DNA of 64,000 bases. Origin: Isoetes taiwanensis. Its lineage: Eukaryota > Streptophyta > Lycopodiopsida > Isoetales > Isoetaceae. The translations under genes were made by a program, and so were the position numbers. Of this stretch, positions 34,108 through 44,651 are shown piece by piece; the first letter of the stretch is position 1; every line of letters begins with the position of its first letter. The notes beneath the pieces were generated by a model that worked only from the letters and a program-made list of their open reading frames with translations, was not told the DNA's origin and ran no database searches. The stretch is from positions 8,954,972 through 9,018,971 of the forward strand of contig JAJEKV010000050.1 of assembly GCA_021234155.1 (NCBI GenBank). The letters are read 5' to 3'.

Positions 34108-35598
34108 TGTGACATTCCATGTAAGTATACGGTATATGTATATCTAACCTGACACGTCACCAAGGTATTAGGACCATTGGGAACTAACCTAAAAGGGGTT
34201 ATTGTAATTAACTAACCTAAATAGACCAAGTAATAATATTAATTAGTCAAATAGGCTAATTAGAGTGCGCCACTTGGCCTAACTCGATTGGCCAAGGGCA
34301 ATTTGCCATTTTTGGGTGGCAAATTGAGCTCCCAGCCCAATTCTGCCCCAAATTCAAGTTTGGGAAGGGCTGAGGGAGGAAGGAGTTGTTGCAACCTAAC
34401 ACCTGACCAGTTCTATAGATGTTCTTTGAGACAATGGGTCCAGCCAGGACATAGGTCAGTCTTTAGGTAGTTGTGTGCTATTCTAACCCTTGCTTGAGTA
34501 GATGGATGATTAGATTCTATTCAATGATCTACTTATGATGATGATGGATGTCTGTATCGATTACGTCTTCTCTTTACGTTTCCTCTGTGTTGTATGGGAT
34601 TATGGGGGGTAGAGACCTAAAAGCTATCTAGATTTAGTGATGCTCCTAGTTAGAACCTCTTAAAACCCAGTATATGCAGCCTGTGCGCAAGATCCCACCT
34701 GGTTGTGGATGTTATGATGTGATTTAGCACCAAACAACGAGTATGATGAAGAATCGTGGGTGAGGTCCTGCCTAGCGCGGCTATAGGACTCCTATAGTGT
34801 GCTAGGCTCATAGCCCGATCCTGAGAGGGCTGGTATGGGTCCGGCACTCCCCGGGTGCATGGGGCGTGCCTTGAGGGGATGCCCCTGACTTCGAGCGGGT
34901 AGGTGAGCCCGCCTTTAGATTTAAGGGAGTAAGTCGGGTATGAATGCAAGGGTCCTTGGCGTGGCACGGGTTCTCTAGCACACACAGGGACCCATCATAC
35001 TTTCGAGGAGGGGCGCCTCTCCTGACCGCCTCATCCGGGCCCAGGGAGATGTAACTCGGAGTAGTCCCATAGAATGATTCCATGGGATTGCATCTCCGGA
35101 AGGCTACAACCACGCCATAGCATATTTCAGCCTATCTGCAAAGTGTGCACAGGAGGGGCGGATGGAGTGGACTACCCTAGCCATTGTTCTATGCCAGCCA
35201 ACACCATTGTTATGATTCTGTCTGTTGTTATCCGGAGGCCTTGACTGTCAGTCGATCCCCATGAGTCTGAGCCGGGGTGGAGCCCTTATTTATGATGCAT
35301 TTCCTTTGATATGTTGGTATTCTGTTGTATTTGTACTGATGATGTTGGGCCACCCTTCGTGGTGGTATATTATTTATTTATTGTTGCTAGGTGCTAACAT
35401 ATATGTACGCTTTCGCTATATAGGATTCCCATAGAAGGCGTGGGATGAATGATACCTCCGTATCCTTCACCCGGACATTTGCCCATGACAAGTGGTCCGA
35501 GTCAGACGGAGGGCCTTTCTGTGGTGATGGAGTCACCATGGGAGGCGAATTTCCCGTATTTATATGATGGGAGCATCGTATAGGTTCTGGGAGCGTCA
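34108..35598 (+). repeat. Proposed 5' LTR of the second element
   Basis: The 3' boundary is well placed: GAGCGTCA ends one base before the primer site. The 5' boundary at TGTGACATTCC is a guess from its likeness to 38440. The body (about 1.5 kb) has a GC-rich second half and no real ORF. There is no second full copy in the window to test it. Confidence 0.45.
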
Positions 35599-35599
35599 A

Positions 35600-35611
35600 T
35601 GGTATCAGAGC
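35600..35611 (+). promoter_or_regulatory. tRNA-iMet primer-binding site
   Basis: TGGTATCAGAGC is the standard plant initiator-Met primer site, complementary to the 3' end of that tRNA. It fixes element orientation as plus. Confidence 0.9.
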
Positions 35612-36275
35612 ATGATTTTGGTGAACCAGATCATTGCACTGACCAGGTCCTAACTCGATAGAACATTAAGTAGTTGGGGACTCTAACATAGGAAAATTCC
35701 TTGGAACCTTGTAATTAGAATGATTGATGGCCAAATTTGTGGTAACAGTGTTGGGTGAGAGGGTAAATTTGAAGGTATGAAGGTAAGACGGTATTGAGTT
35801 TTGGCAGGAAATCGTCTCTCTTTTTCAGAGGCCATAACTTTCTCTAGGTAGCTCGAATTGAAAAAATTCTTGTTCCATTGCGTCGGTGACCTCTAAATTA
35901 GCTTGGGACATCTTTCAGCCGAGTAACTAGAATCACCAAATGGCCAGAAATCTTAAATTGGTGCACTTGGGAAAACATCGATTTCTTTTGCGATTCTAAA
36001 CTCAAAAAATACCGAGTGCACCAGCTTTGACCGTGCGTTGACCGCCTTTAAAAAAAATTCTAGGCATTAAAAGTGACAGGCGTTTTTAGGTTTCGAGGTT
36101 TTATTGTTCCTTTTTTGTATTTAGCCTCTCCCTAACGATGACCTTAAGCCCGCCATAGTCCATTTGGAGCGGCTCGCTTTTTCGCCATAGCCAATTTGTA
36201 TTAGATTTGCTCTGCCATAGCTGGCTCCTGTATGCTACCTTGATGCCCTCAGCCCTGCTTTCGAGCTTCTTCTAG

Positions 36276-36963
36276 AGCAACTGGTGCAGAGATTCATGGA
36301 GGGAGACCGAATCCCATACCCCATATTCCATCTTACTGAGAAATGTTGAAGGAGAGACATACACCCTTGTAGAACACGAGGATCAAGTCTTAACTCTTGT
36401 TCACTACTACCCTCTGGACATGCCCCCAGATGCTGCCGCTGTCGATGCTCGCCGTGAAGCTGAAAGAATTATGGCGATGGCGCAAGAGGAAGATGCCCGA
36501 CAGATAGCGAGAGGAGATCCAGTTGTTCGGGGACATGAATACGTATATTTGGGAAGAGGGAGAGCCATTACCCAAGGGTTCAATTTTACCCTGCCCCCAT
36601 ACTACTATGATGAGGACGCCCAAATCTTCATATGGGAAGATATACTGCCATCTCTCACCCAAGAGGATGTGCAACCCGTCGAGCTTGACATGGCGGCTCG
36701 ATCCAAGAGATATCTTGTAGAGATTAGGAGGCATACAGAGATACGTCTGTTAACGAGAGCAGCACGCCGAACAAGAAGTGGCTCGACTAACAGAAGAGCA
36801 GGCAAGGAAGACTGCTGAGGAGCCCGCCAACCGTACCATACAACGGAAGCGCAAGACCACTAACCCTATGCGCTTGGGACCCCAGTATAAAACCCGGCTT
36901 CAAGAAATACGTGGGATAGCAAAGGAGAAGGGGGACACACGTCGAGAAACACTAGTTCAGCGG
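36276..36963 (+). pseudogene. gag-like/unknown ORF of the second element, frameshifted
   Basis: An open frame without ATG runs 36276-36818 and encodes a structured protein with HEDQVLTLVHYYPLDMPPDA, an Arg/Glu-rich helix and LPPYYYDEDAQIFIWEDILP. An alternative start (ATG at 36296, MEGDRIPYPIF) is in another frame, implying a frameshift near 36345. Near 36775 the coding sense switches frame again into a Glu/Lys/Arg-rich helix (EEQARKTAEEPANRT), which runs in frame into the histone-like part. No zinc knuckle is seen. Its place after the primer site suggests a structural protein. Confidence 0.45.
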
Positions 36964-37209
36964 GCCCGACACCCAGCCACTGGAGGCAAAACCCTTCCCC
37001 TTGTACCCCCACCTCATCAGAGGAAGCCCCACAGGTTCAGACCGTGAACAGTAGCCTTGGGGGAGATCCAAAAGTATCAAAAGTCGACGGAGCTCCTATT
37101 GCGGAAGTTACTTTTCCAGCGGCTCGTCCAAGAAATTGCGCAACAATTTAAGACGGACCTGCAGTTCCAAACCCACGCCATTCTTGCATTGCAGGAAGCC
37201 GCAGAGGCT
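36964..37209 (+). pseudogene. Histone H3 core segment captured in the retrotransposon
   Basis: Codons 37024-37209 read KPHRFRP, then a TGA (37045-37047) where H3 has Gly, then [17 protein letters not shown] and onward to [12 protein letters not shown]. From memory of H3 I count 51 of 62 positions identical, covering the end of the tail, alpha-N, alpha-1 and the first half of alpha-2. PATGG of the tail is also present at 36973-36987, separated by an insert of about 12 codons. Homology stops after AEA; the rest of the histone fold is missing or unrecognisable. H87 and L90 equivalents match plant H3.3, while position 41 is Phe as in H3.1. Three Arg-to-Gln changes fit CpG decay. It is in frame with the upstream gag-like helix. 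A functional histone is excluded by the stop and truncation. Confidence 0.88.
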
Positions 37210-37326
37210 GACTCTACTCCATTGGAAAAAGGCACTGATGACCCCGCAGAAGAGGAGCGGATTAGTCATATAGATTTTACCCATTGGAAGCAACTAGCCA
37301 CCGTAATGCCCATGCCCCGGATTTAG

Positions 37327-38160
37327 GGCCATAAACTCGCCGGACTAGATGGGCTTCCGATGATCCTTCTCAATAATCAAGAGTATCTGCTGCTCGACGA
37401 TATCTTGTGGGCATACCATGTTGTCGCCGATTCCTGATGTATGAAGAAAAAGCATATCTTGTACGAGCCAGCTTACTGTCAAGGTGATTTCATTGATTTT
37501 TCACCCCCTGAGTACCCACCCCAGATCCAGTAGCTGCTCAGGTTCCATCCAGAAGATCTTGAACCTGTGGAAATCTTATTAGAGTTGCAGCACCTCATGC
37601 TACAAGACCCTCCTTGTCCCCCACCTGAAGATGCTTTTACTGCCATGGGTCCACAAGTCCCAAACATCAACGATGTGGTGGTGCCTATGGAGGAAGACGA
37701 TGAAGGGGAAGATCTCTATGATAATAAGGAGCATCTTAAAGAGGAGAAGGACGAAATCTACGAGGAGCAGGTTACAGTAAATCTTGAGGCAGAAGTGGCA
37801 ACCTCTACAATTCTGGAGTAGCAGCCTTAAGAATCATCTAACAAGATTCTTCCTCTCAGCTTTCTGACAAGGCCAAGTTCTCTTCTTTCCCAGAGCGCTC
37901 GCTCCAGAGGCCGAGGCATCATTTTGGGCACTAAAGGCTTTGTTCGCTATGGCCGGGCATAGGAAGCTCCCCTACAATCTTCATGCTGCTGTGCTTGTGA
38001 ATCGGGATTTAGCACTTGCTATTCTAGGCCAGGATATAGCCGCCTGGATGAGCATGAAGATGCTTGTGGCCACACCCTTGGCTACTGCTTTCCCTCCTGG
38101 AGTCGCATCAGCAGCTGCCCTTATGATCAGCCCCGGTGTCGCTTTGCTCCGCTAGTGACA
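37327..38160 (+). pseudogene. Remaining ORFs of the second element, unknown
   Basis: After a TAG at 37324 the same frame stays mostly open: LAGLDGLPMILLNNQEYLLL, then stops near 37437 and 37531, then 37567-37821, an acidic segment rich in Glu and Asp (VPMEEDDEGEDLYDN). A third piece (37940-38155) has ALKALFAMAGHRKLPYNLHA upstream and an Ala-rich, hydrophobic end. These look like real but decayed coding sequence with no family I know. No RT, RNase H or integrase motifs are present. Confidence 0.4.
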
Positions 38161-38420
38161 ACCACCGGAGCCCCCTACAGAGATGGATCCAGATGCAGGA
38201 CCTAGTTCCTGAACACATTTTTTTGGCTCGTACTGTCTAGCCTTAGGCCATTATTGTATGTATTATTCATATAGACGTTTCTATGTCGATTTATTAATAC
38301 AAATTATAGTTTTTTTTTGCATTAATTGTCTTTTCCCTTGTTCGTTTCCCTAAGCAGTGTCTAAATTATCAATTGCGCGTATTCTACGTGGCATGTACAG
38401 GGACAAATGGCCACGTCACC

Positions 38421-38439
38421 CCACTAACAGGTGGGAAAT
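38421..38439 (+). promoter_or_regulatory. Possible polypurine tract
   Basis: AACAGGTGGGAAAT directly precedes TGTTACACTCC. Position and composition suit a plus-strand primer next to a 3' LTR. Confidence 0.4.
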
Positions 38440-38484
38440 TGTTACACTCCTTCAAGACAATGCCGTCCACAATTTGTAACACAA

Positions 38485-38960
38485 AATGCAAAGAGGTTGG
38501 TCCTACTGGGAGTCCACCAATGTCAACTCATAGTGCCCATACCGCGTTCTGAAGGCGGTTTTGTGGATGTCCTCCTTCTTGATTCTTATCTGGTGGTAGC
38601 CCGACCTAAGGTCAATCTTGGAGAAGACTTTTGCTCCCTGGAGCTGGTCCATCACATCATCCGCCTGGGCAGAGCATATTTGTTCTTTATCGTTTGCTTA
38701 TTAAGCTGACGATAGCCAATGCACATCCTTAAACTTCCGTCTTTCTTCTTGACGAAAAGAATGGGTGCTGCGAAAGGAGACACACTTGGTCTTATGAATC
38801 GAGCTCAAGCAGTTCTCGTAACTGCTTCTTAAGCTCTACTAGCTCTGGAGTGCTCATCCTATTTGCTTTTCTGGTAGGCTTAGCACCTGGAACTAGTGTG
38901 ATTACACACTCTACATCCCTATAAGGTGGTAGCTGACGGATTTCATCCGTGAATACATCA
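38485..38960 (-). pseudogene. Ty3/gypsy RT fragment (N-terminal half)
   Basis: On the minus strand [20 protein letters not shown] is followed, after a frameshift near 38655, by [20 protein letters not shown] and [12 protein letters not shown], then a further shift into a degraded TNxxAxFC block. These are RT motifs typical of chromovirus-type Ty3/gypsy elements. The YxDD box and everything after are missing; the break coincides with the start of TGTTACACTCC at 38440. It is a different lineage from the 2.7-9.8 kb element. Confidence 0.8.
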
Positions 38961-39079
38961 TAAAACTATGAGCCTTGCTATTGGCTTAGGCAACTGCTTT
39001 CACTTGGCTCACTTTCTTTTGCTTGACTTGACTCAACTGCCTCTAGCCTCAAGATGTAATCCACCCTATTCTTTATTAT

Positions 39080-39520
39080 TCATTTCCTCAATTGCTTCAT
39101 AGAGATACATTGCATAGCTGAGGTTACCTTTTTACCTTTTGCTATGTATCGATTGCCGTCGGGCGCCGTCATAGAGATCTCGTTGCGGTCGCAATCTATC
39201 ATAGCTTTTGCTGGCCTTAGGAACTCCATTCCTACTATGAGGTCATATTTCCTAATGTCCATCACTTCTGTACCCATCGGCCACTTGCTTCCACTAAGAT
39301 GTATGTCAAAACTAGTTCTCCTCCACTTAGTGTGGCGGATAGCGCCGCTTGCCATGCTGACTGGCCTTGGCTTGGACTTCAAGATCTTATTCTTCATGAG
39401 AGCGGCCAGCCTTGGAGAGGCAAAGTTATGGGAACACCCGTGTCTATCAAGACTATTATTGCCTCAAAGTGTTTTCATGGGAAAAACTTTATCAATAATG
39501 GACTTGGTGAGAAACTGTAC
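39080..39520 (-). pseudogene. Ty3/gypsy protease fragment
   Basis: A DTG active site is read at about 39449-39457 (minus), followed after a one-base shift by SHNFASPRLA and then the open frame 39397-39080 with DIHLSGSKW and YDLIVGMEFL, the typical second half of a retropepsin. It lies upstream of the RT fragment in the correct order for one element, probably the same insertion. Confidence 0.75.
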
Positions 39521-39639
39521 ATCTATACATTTGTATATATTAATATAATGGTGCATGATTTATTTCATCTCGCTTGTCGAGAACCTCCAGGATAAAGGAT
39601 GATAATGCCATTACTGCAAGCATCAACAAGAGCAAATGC

Positions 39640-40030
39640 TGTGTTGATCAGAACAGATCGTGCTTGAATAGTCGCAAATACCAGGCAAATTTGAAGAGCG
39701 TGATATTTAACTTCAATGGCTCCCATCTGGCAACATTGACGTATCCTGTTTTCATGCTCTTCTCCACAATAGTATCTCTGCCATTATTGTCCAGCTGTGT
39801 ATAGGAAACAGCAAAGGAGGGGTCATTTTTGTATTGCACTTTATTGGCTCCAAGTCAACCATTTCTACTATAGCTATGGCCTGAATGTGTACTATGCTCA
39901 GTACATCGGCAACTTGATTTTCCTTCTCAGATTTGTACTCCAAATGCAGGCCTTCAAAGTTCTTTATAGTAGTATCAATAAGCTTTAATTGACATGCATT
40001 GATATTATCTTGAATTTGTATATATTTCAA
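39640..40030 (-). pseudogene. Ty3/gypsy RNase H C-terminus and linker fragment
   Basis: Minus-strand EGLHLEYKSEKENQVADVLS is the conserved end of the RNase H/connection region, followed by a KNDPSFAVSYTQL-like linker that normally precedes integrase. It lies upstream of the protease fragment, which is the wrong order for one element, so it belongs to a separate or rearranged copy. Confidence 0.7.
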
Positions 40031-40109
40031 ACTCCAAAGGTACGTCTTTTTTCAAGAGGAAGTGTTACTTTTACGAAATCTTTCACAAATCTTTGTAGTA
40101 GCTGCACAC

Positions 40110-40362
40110 TGCACAAATGCTCGTCTACAATTGAGTTCCAACTTACTTGAAAAATGAAGTCCAAAACTTACTAGTAAATCTTGGATCTCCATTAAAAATA
40201 ATGTTTATAGGAATGCCATGTAAACGAAAGATTCATGAATAAAGATATTAGTAGTTTTCTTCGCTGTTATTTTTTTTTTCTAACTGGAAAGAAATGAGCA
40301 TGTTTGGTTGATCTGTCAATTACCACAAGGATAGCATCCAATCACGATTCTATTAGTTTGAA
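40110..40362 (-). pseudogene. Ty3/gypsy integrase core fragment
   Basis: Minus-strand WLDAILVVIDRSTKHAHFFP and, after frameshifts, FRLHGIPINIIFNGDPRFTS followed by KFW are integrase core motifs. The second catalytic Asp region is altered (NGD where SDRD is usual) and the catalytic Glu lies beyond the preserved part. It is placed before, not after, the RNase H fragment. Confidence 0.7.
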
Positions 40363-40387
40363 ATTATTGCATTATTTTGAACACACC

Positions 40388-40560
40388 GCATGTTAGTTTC
40401 GGGGTTCCCGTGTGTTAGTTTTGGGATTGTCAGTTTCGGGGTTCTCGCCTAGTTCTAATTTTTTGTTTCCTGTCGAGTATTGGTTTTAAGGCTCTCCACT
40501 AGTGTTAATTTTGAGTTTTCCGCCTATTACTAAAATTTAGATTTTCTTCCGAGTGTTATG
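40388..40560 (+). repeat. Degenerate ~30-bp tandem repeat (GTTAGTTTYGGGGTTC)
   Basis: Five or six diverging units of the form GTGTTAGTTTTGGGGTTCTC. The following 100 bp (about 40588-40710) carries imperfect CCTGGCGC repeats. No gene is recognised. Confidence 0.6.
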
Positions 40561-40710
40561 GGCTTCCCTACGCAATGGGAACGTCTTTATCTAGCGCCTG
40601 GCGCCTGGCACCTGGCAGCCAATGCGAGTTCTTGGCACTTGGCGTTGAGCAAGCTCCTGGCGCGAATGCAAGCTCTTGACGCCTCAACTAGAGCCACAAG
40701 GCGCGAGCTC

Positions 40711-41511
40711 CTAGCTTCTTTGTTGCCTTCTATGAGTTCCATGGACTCTGGTTTGCAAGTATTCGATGAATTTACCTTGGAGAAGCATCCAGGCAAGAGA
40801 AATCAAATCTCTCTGCAAATTGAGGTAAGAATATTCCCACTTTTCTTCATCTATCTAGAAATTCTTAGCTTTAATGAATGACATGGGTGCTTTCAGACTT
40901 GACATTGAGAAATGGGTATTGTCAAATGGATGCATTTTGTGAAAAGTTCCTGTACAATACTCTTGGAAGGATTTTGATTGTCTACGTCCAGATTATATGA
41001 GAAACGAGGGGAGGCCAAAGGTGAATAGTGGACCCTTCTTTGCCACATCTCACACTGAATGCGACTGGGAGAGGGGGGAGGGGGGTATTCCTTGTCACGC
41101 TAAGTGCAAGATGTGGCGGAGAAGTAGAATGAATTAACCTGGTGCATTGCTCATACTCAAGTAAAGACTGCATTCCTTACGTAAAGGGACCAACCGATTG
41201 ATTGATTCTCATGTTGATAATTTGTTGGCCTATATGGATTTGGGAATCGAAGTACATTTTAGTATTGACAATATCATAAGGTGAAGCATGATTGAAAAAG
41301 TACCGCAACTAAGCACATTACATGTGAATCTATGTGAGAGGGATAACAATAAGATGCTGATTTTTTTTTTTTTACTCAAATTTATTATGTAAGTATTTTA
41401 GAATGTCATTTAAATGTTATCTTAGTAATAATGTAGTTGATTATTCCATAATATATGCGCTTTCCTCTTGTAATATTTTAGACATCAAGCACTTGAGCTA
41501 GCATCAAAGTA
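40711..41511. other. Spacer, nothing recognised
   Basis: AT-rich sequence with no convincing gene or repeat. Confidence 0.35.
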
Positions 41512-41634
41512 TTGCATGCGATTCGACACCGACGGATCGCCATTTTGGGGAGAGACGAGGCTATATATACGTCTTTGGGCTCTTTGTCCATTATCGGCGT
41601 CTTCTCACAATAGTTTTTCTTGGGTTCTTAGTCG
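41512..41634 (+). repeat. Direct repeat with TATA-like motif, copy 1
   Basis: GATCGCCATTTTGGGGAGAG is followed by CTATATATACG and GTCTTCTCACAATAG. The second copy is at 42880-42995. The CTATATATA box followed by a GGGCTCTTTG leader gives it a promoter- or LTR-like look. Confidence 0.65.
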
Positions 41635-41679
41635 TCGGCCAAGCATTGATTATTAGTTCATGTTTTCATTCTTTTGCTT

Positions 41680-42105
41680 CTCTTGCATGCACCAAATTGT
41701 GGATCTGTAAGTTTTAGGAATCATTCTTGTGCGCTTTGGCTGTGGAATTTTTACTTGCATGCATGGATCTTGAAGGTCCTGCATCAAATTCTCATGTGAT
41801 TCGTTCATGTTTTAGTTTTGTTTATGTCTCTTGCATGCCCATTTGTGGATCTATACATTTATGAATGATTCTGCGCTTGGGCTATGAAAATTTTGCTTGC
41901 CGCGCATGGATCTTGAAGATGCGCATCAAATTCTCCACGTGATGGATTCATGTTTTCCGTTCCTTTGCTTCTCTTACATGCACACATTTGTGGATCCTCC
42001 GGTTTACCTCGTGATTCTCGCTTCGCTTTGGCTCTCGAATTTTGGTTTGCATCGCGGGGATCTTGGAAGGTGCACCTCAAATTCTCATGTGATTGAGAGC
42101 TTCAG
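41680..42105 (+). repeat. Three tandem copies of a ~145-bp unit
   Basis: Units begin near 41680, 41827 and 41967 with TCTCTTGCATGCACCAATTTG-like sequence (variants) and contain GCATGGATCTTGAAG and CATCAAATTCTCATGTGATT. The third is the most diverged. No ORF is conserved across units. Confidence 0.8.
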
Positions 42106-42422
42106 GTCATAATTAAGCGTTGTTCCTTGGACGTCTCTCAGGTTTATTTAATATATCTCCTTTTTGCTCCCATACACATCTATTTGAAAAAATGGTTGCT
42201 TCCTTTGTGAATCGCTCTTACTAGTCTAATTACGATCATCAAAGAGAGCTCTTCTTCCTTGGTTTGATTTTTGTGTCAGGATTTGCTCTACATTCTTTTT
42301 TGTTCTTTTTTTAGCATTCCGAGTTCTCTCTTTCTCTGCTTGCCTTTTGTTCGGTTACCTATTCCACGACATATACGGTTTATGAAATCAATCTTGATTT
42401 GTGTTTTTAAAAGTTATACTTT

Positions 42423-42545
42423 TGGTTTAGTCTAGTGATTCTGAGGCTTTGACTCGAATGTTGATGGTGAAGGTTCGAACCTCCCAATCAACCGGTACCC
42501 TTTAAAAAGTGATTTCTTATTCAACCGCCTTCCTTACAAAATGAC
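42423..42545 (+). repeat. tRNA-derived SINE-like unit
   Basis: GGTTTAGTCTAGTGATT resembles a tRNA A-box region, and GGTTCGAACC 45 bp later is a perfect B box. The cloverleaf stems do not close, so it is not a tRNA gene. It fits the head of a plant SINE. Confidence 0.5.
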
Positions 42546-42879
42546 TTCTTATTCCTTTTATCTATTTGCCACTATTGGTCCCTCCGTGTTTTTGTTTAGT
42601 TGCCATTTAGCTTTGTTTGCCATGATTTCTTTCTATTTTCAAATTCCTAGGGTTTAGTAGTTTTAGTTCCCCGTTTTTTCCATTAACCACTTTGATACAT
42701 TTAGCAATCTTCATATCTTGGCAATTACATTTGGGAGTTTTGATTTGTTAGACATGGTATTTCTGATGCTCATTCAACATATGTGAACTTTATAGTGGCA
42801 ATCAACACCTTGCTCATCATCTTATAGAAGTTCTCTTTGATCGGCCGTTTTCCCCTCAGACGTCTCTCTCACCAAAATG

Positions 42880-42995
42880 CATGCGTTTGACACCATCGAT
42901 CGCCATTTTGGGAGAGACGAAGGTCTATATATGACTTTGGGCTCTTTCTCCCATTGCTCCGCGTCTTCTCACAACATTTTCTTGGGTCTTAGTTC
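42880..42995 (+). repeat. Direct repeat with TATA-like motif, copy 2
   Basis: Second copy of 41512-41634, 1.37 kb downstream, with CTATATATGACTTTGGGCTC. The pair flanks the tandem repeat and the SINE-like unit, so it could mark the ends of a small element. Confidence 0.65.
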
Positions 42996-43114
42996 CCTCC
43001 CTCCCCCACCCCAAGTTGTTTTGTATTCACGTTTTTCATTTTGAATTGTGATTCCATTTCGCGTGGCTCGCGTGACCAAGCCCTCTATTTTTGAGAGGTT
43101 ATGTTGTTTTAAGA

Positions 43115-43158
43115 TATGACTAGAAACGTATGCCCGGCGATGCCGGGCATTAGTCATA
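43115..43158 (-). mobile_element. Helitron-like 3' terminus
   Basis: On the minus strand a GC-rich hairpin (arms ATGCCCGGC/GCCGGGCAT, 43130-43150, loop of 3) is followed by about 6 bases and then CTAG, with T next to it. That is the Helitron end pattern: hairpin, CTRR, insertion next to T. An outer inverted repeat TATGACTA/TAGTCATA (43115-43122, 43151-43158) encloses it. The element body would extend to higher coordinates. No 5' TC end or Rep/helicase gene was identified. Confidence 0.5.
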
Positions 43159-44650
43159 GACGGGAGGAATGGATAGATATAGCCCAAGTGGAATAGAATG
43201 GGTTGTTGGTAGAATATAATACATAGTATAGACTATAAATGAATGGAATAGATTACATAGATTTGGGGTATTAGTCAATTATGAACTAAAGATGCCAGTA
43301 GTCTTTTGTAGAAATGATGCATAAATTGATAACATTGAAGAACAAAGATAGAAGATGACATTTTAATGGCTTTAATTTATCCTAAAAACCTTTCCACAAA
43401 TGTCACAAAACCAAAACATATAGGTGCATTTTAAAATACCACCACTTTTTTCCAGGTAGAGGGTGTATAGGAACATTTTAAATATGTATGTCCAATGGCA
43501 TACGATGCAGGAGCATCAAGAACAATCTCAAAGGTAGCTCATACATGGATGAACCCAAAGGAGCCTTTGGCAAAGATGCAGTTTTAGAATAACCATTTAT
43601 CATCATCACTCGCGAGGTTTCATTCAATGGTTTGCATATACCCCATAGCATAATGCATTTTGTTTTGTATTATCAGCTATAGACCAAGTACAATGCGGAT
43701 AGGTGATTGGTTTGGTTAATATAGCATATATGTGGCAACAGACGCACATCATGTTCACAAAACCTAGTGTAGATATCTTGCCCATGTATATATTCTATTC
43801 TATTCTATTCTATTCTTAAAATCTAAAAGCATGGCTTCAAATTCATGGTGGTGCAGGTTTGGAAGGTTCATCCAGATGTTGTATCTTCTTGTTTTGTGCG
43901 GTCTTGTTACCGGGTGTTGGCTATTCATGACACTCTTGCCCCCCTAGGGCAAGTGGTCTCTGCGCGGCTCCCCCTTCGATGGCGCCGGTTTGGGCGTGGA
44001 CATGGAGCTCACTTCCCCCTGCGCAATCGGTTGGTGCTTATGTGGCGGTGTGCCAGACGTGTATGAGGGTGAATGTCCTTGTGAGTCGGTTTAGGCGGGT
44101 GTTGTTTCCTCTCTTTGCCCTTGTTGTGGCCTTCATCATCGCGGAGAGACCGTGGAGCATTATGCGGTTTTATGCCCCTCATTTGCGTGTTGCTGGGATT
44201 GGGTCGGGGGCTCTCGCTTTCATGTGAGATTGAATAGCCAACAATTGGGTTTTGCTTCATGTGTATCTACCGTGTTTGGCCGCCAGTCGGGCGCCAAGCC
44301 TTGCATGCCCGCAGGCGGCTCTTGGTTGGTGTAGTTGATTTAAGCCATGGGGCGGTTGTGGATCTTTCTGTGGGATTCGAAGACTGCGGCCTCTCTGATT
44401 CCTCATTTCAATTTTTAAGCTATTTCAAAGCTTTTTGGTGTTCCCTGGATTAGTAGAGCGGAAGTTTTCCATTTTGGCGGGACTTCTTGGGTGGTAGGAG
44501 ATGGTGATGGTCAGTTTATGCCCAGGAGGGGAGGTTGTTGTGGAGAGTCGAGGTATCATCGCTGTCTCTTTGGGCAGTTCTCCTTCCTCCTCACTTGCTG
44601 TAACATTACCATTCTTTTAATATATTCTTGACCACGATTCTTCAAAAAAA
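43159..44650. other. Possible Helitron body / GC-rich patch with A8 end
   Basis: A (TATTC)5 microsatellite lies at 43791-43815. From about 43850 to 44600 base composition rises to near 55% GC, with short frames in all directions and no recognised domain. The patch ends TTTTAATATATTCTTGACCA and then an A run (44643-44651), like a LINE or retroposon 3' end. It could be a captured gene fragment or a retroposon tail. Confidence 0.35.
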
Positions 44651-44651
44651 A

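Larger units (their letters stand above)
34108..38439 (+). mobile_element. Second LTR retrotransposon, apparently non-autonomous
   Basis: The element is defined by a tRNA-iMet primer site at 35600-35611 and a purine-rich tract before 38440. The proposed LTR start, TGTGACATTCC at 34108, matches TGTTACACTCC at 38440 for 9 of 11 bases, but the following sequence does not match, so a complete 3' LTR is absent or replaced. The 2.8 kb internal region has gag-like and unknown ORFs plus a histone H3 segment, and no recognisable RT or integrase. Boundaries, especially on the left, are inferred. Confidence 0.55.

Noticed and set aside
36778-36830. Resemblance of VARLTEEQARKT to the H3 N-terminal tail
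   Set aside because: The frame continues from upstream coiled-coil sequence and matches only a few scattered residues; I count H3 homology only from PATGG onward.
42423-42500. tRNA gene
   Set aside because: The B box is perfect but there is no complete cloverleaf.
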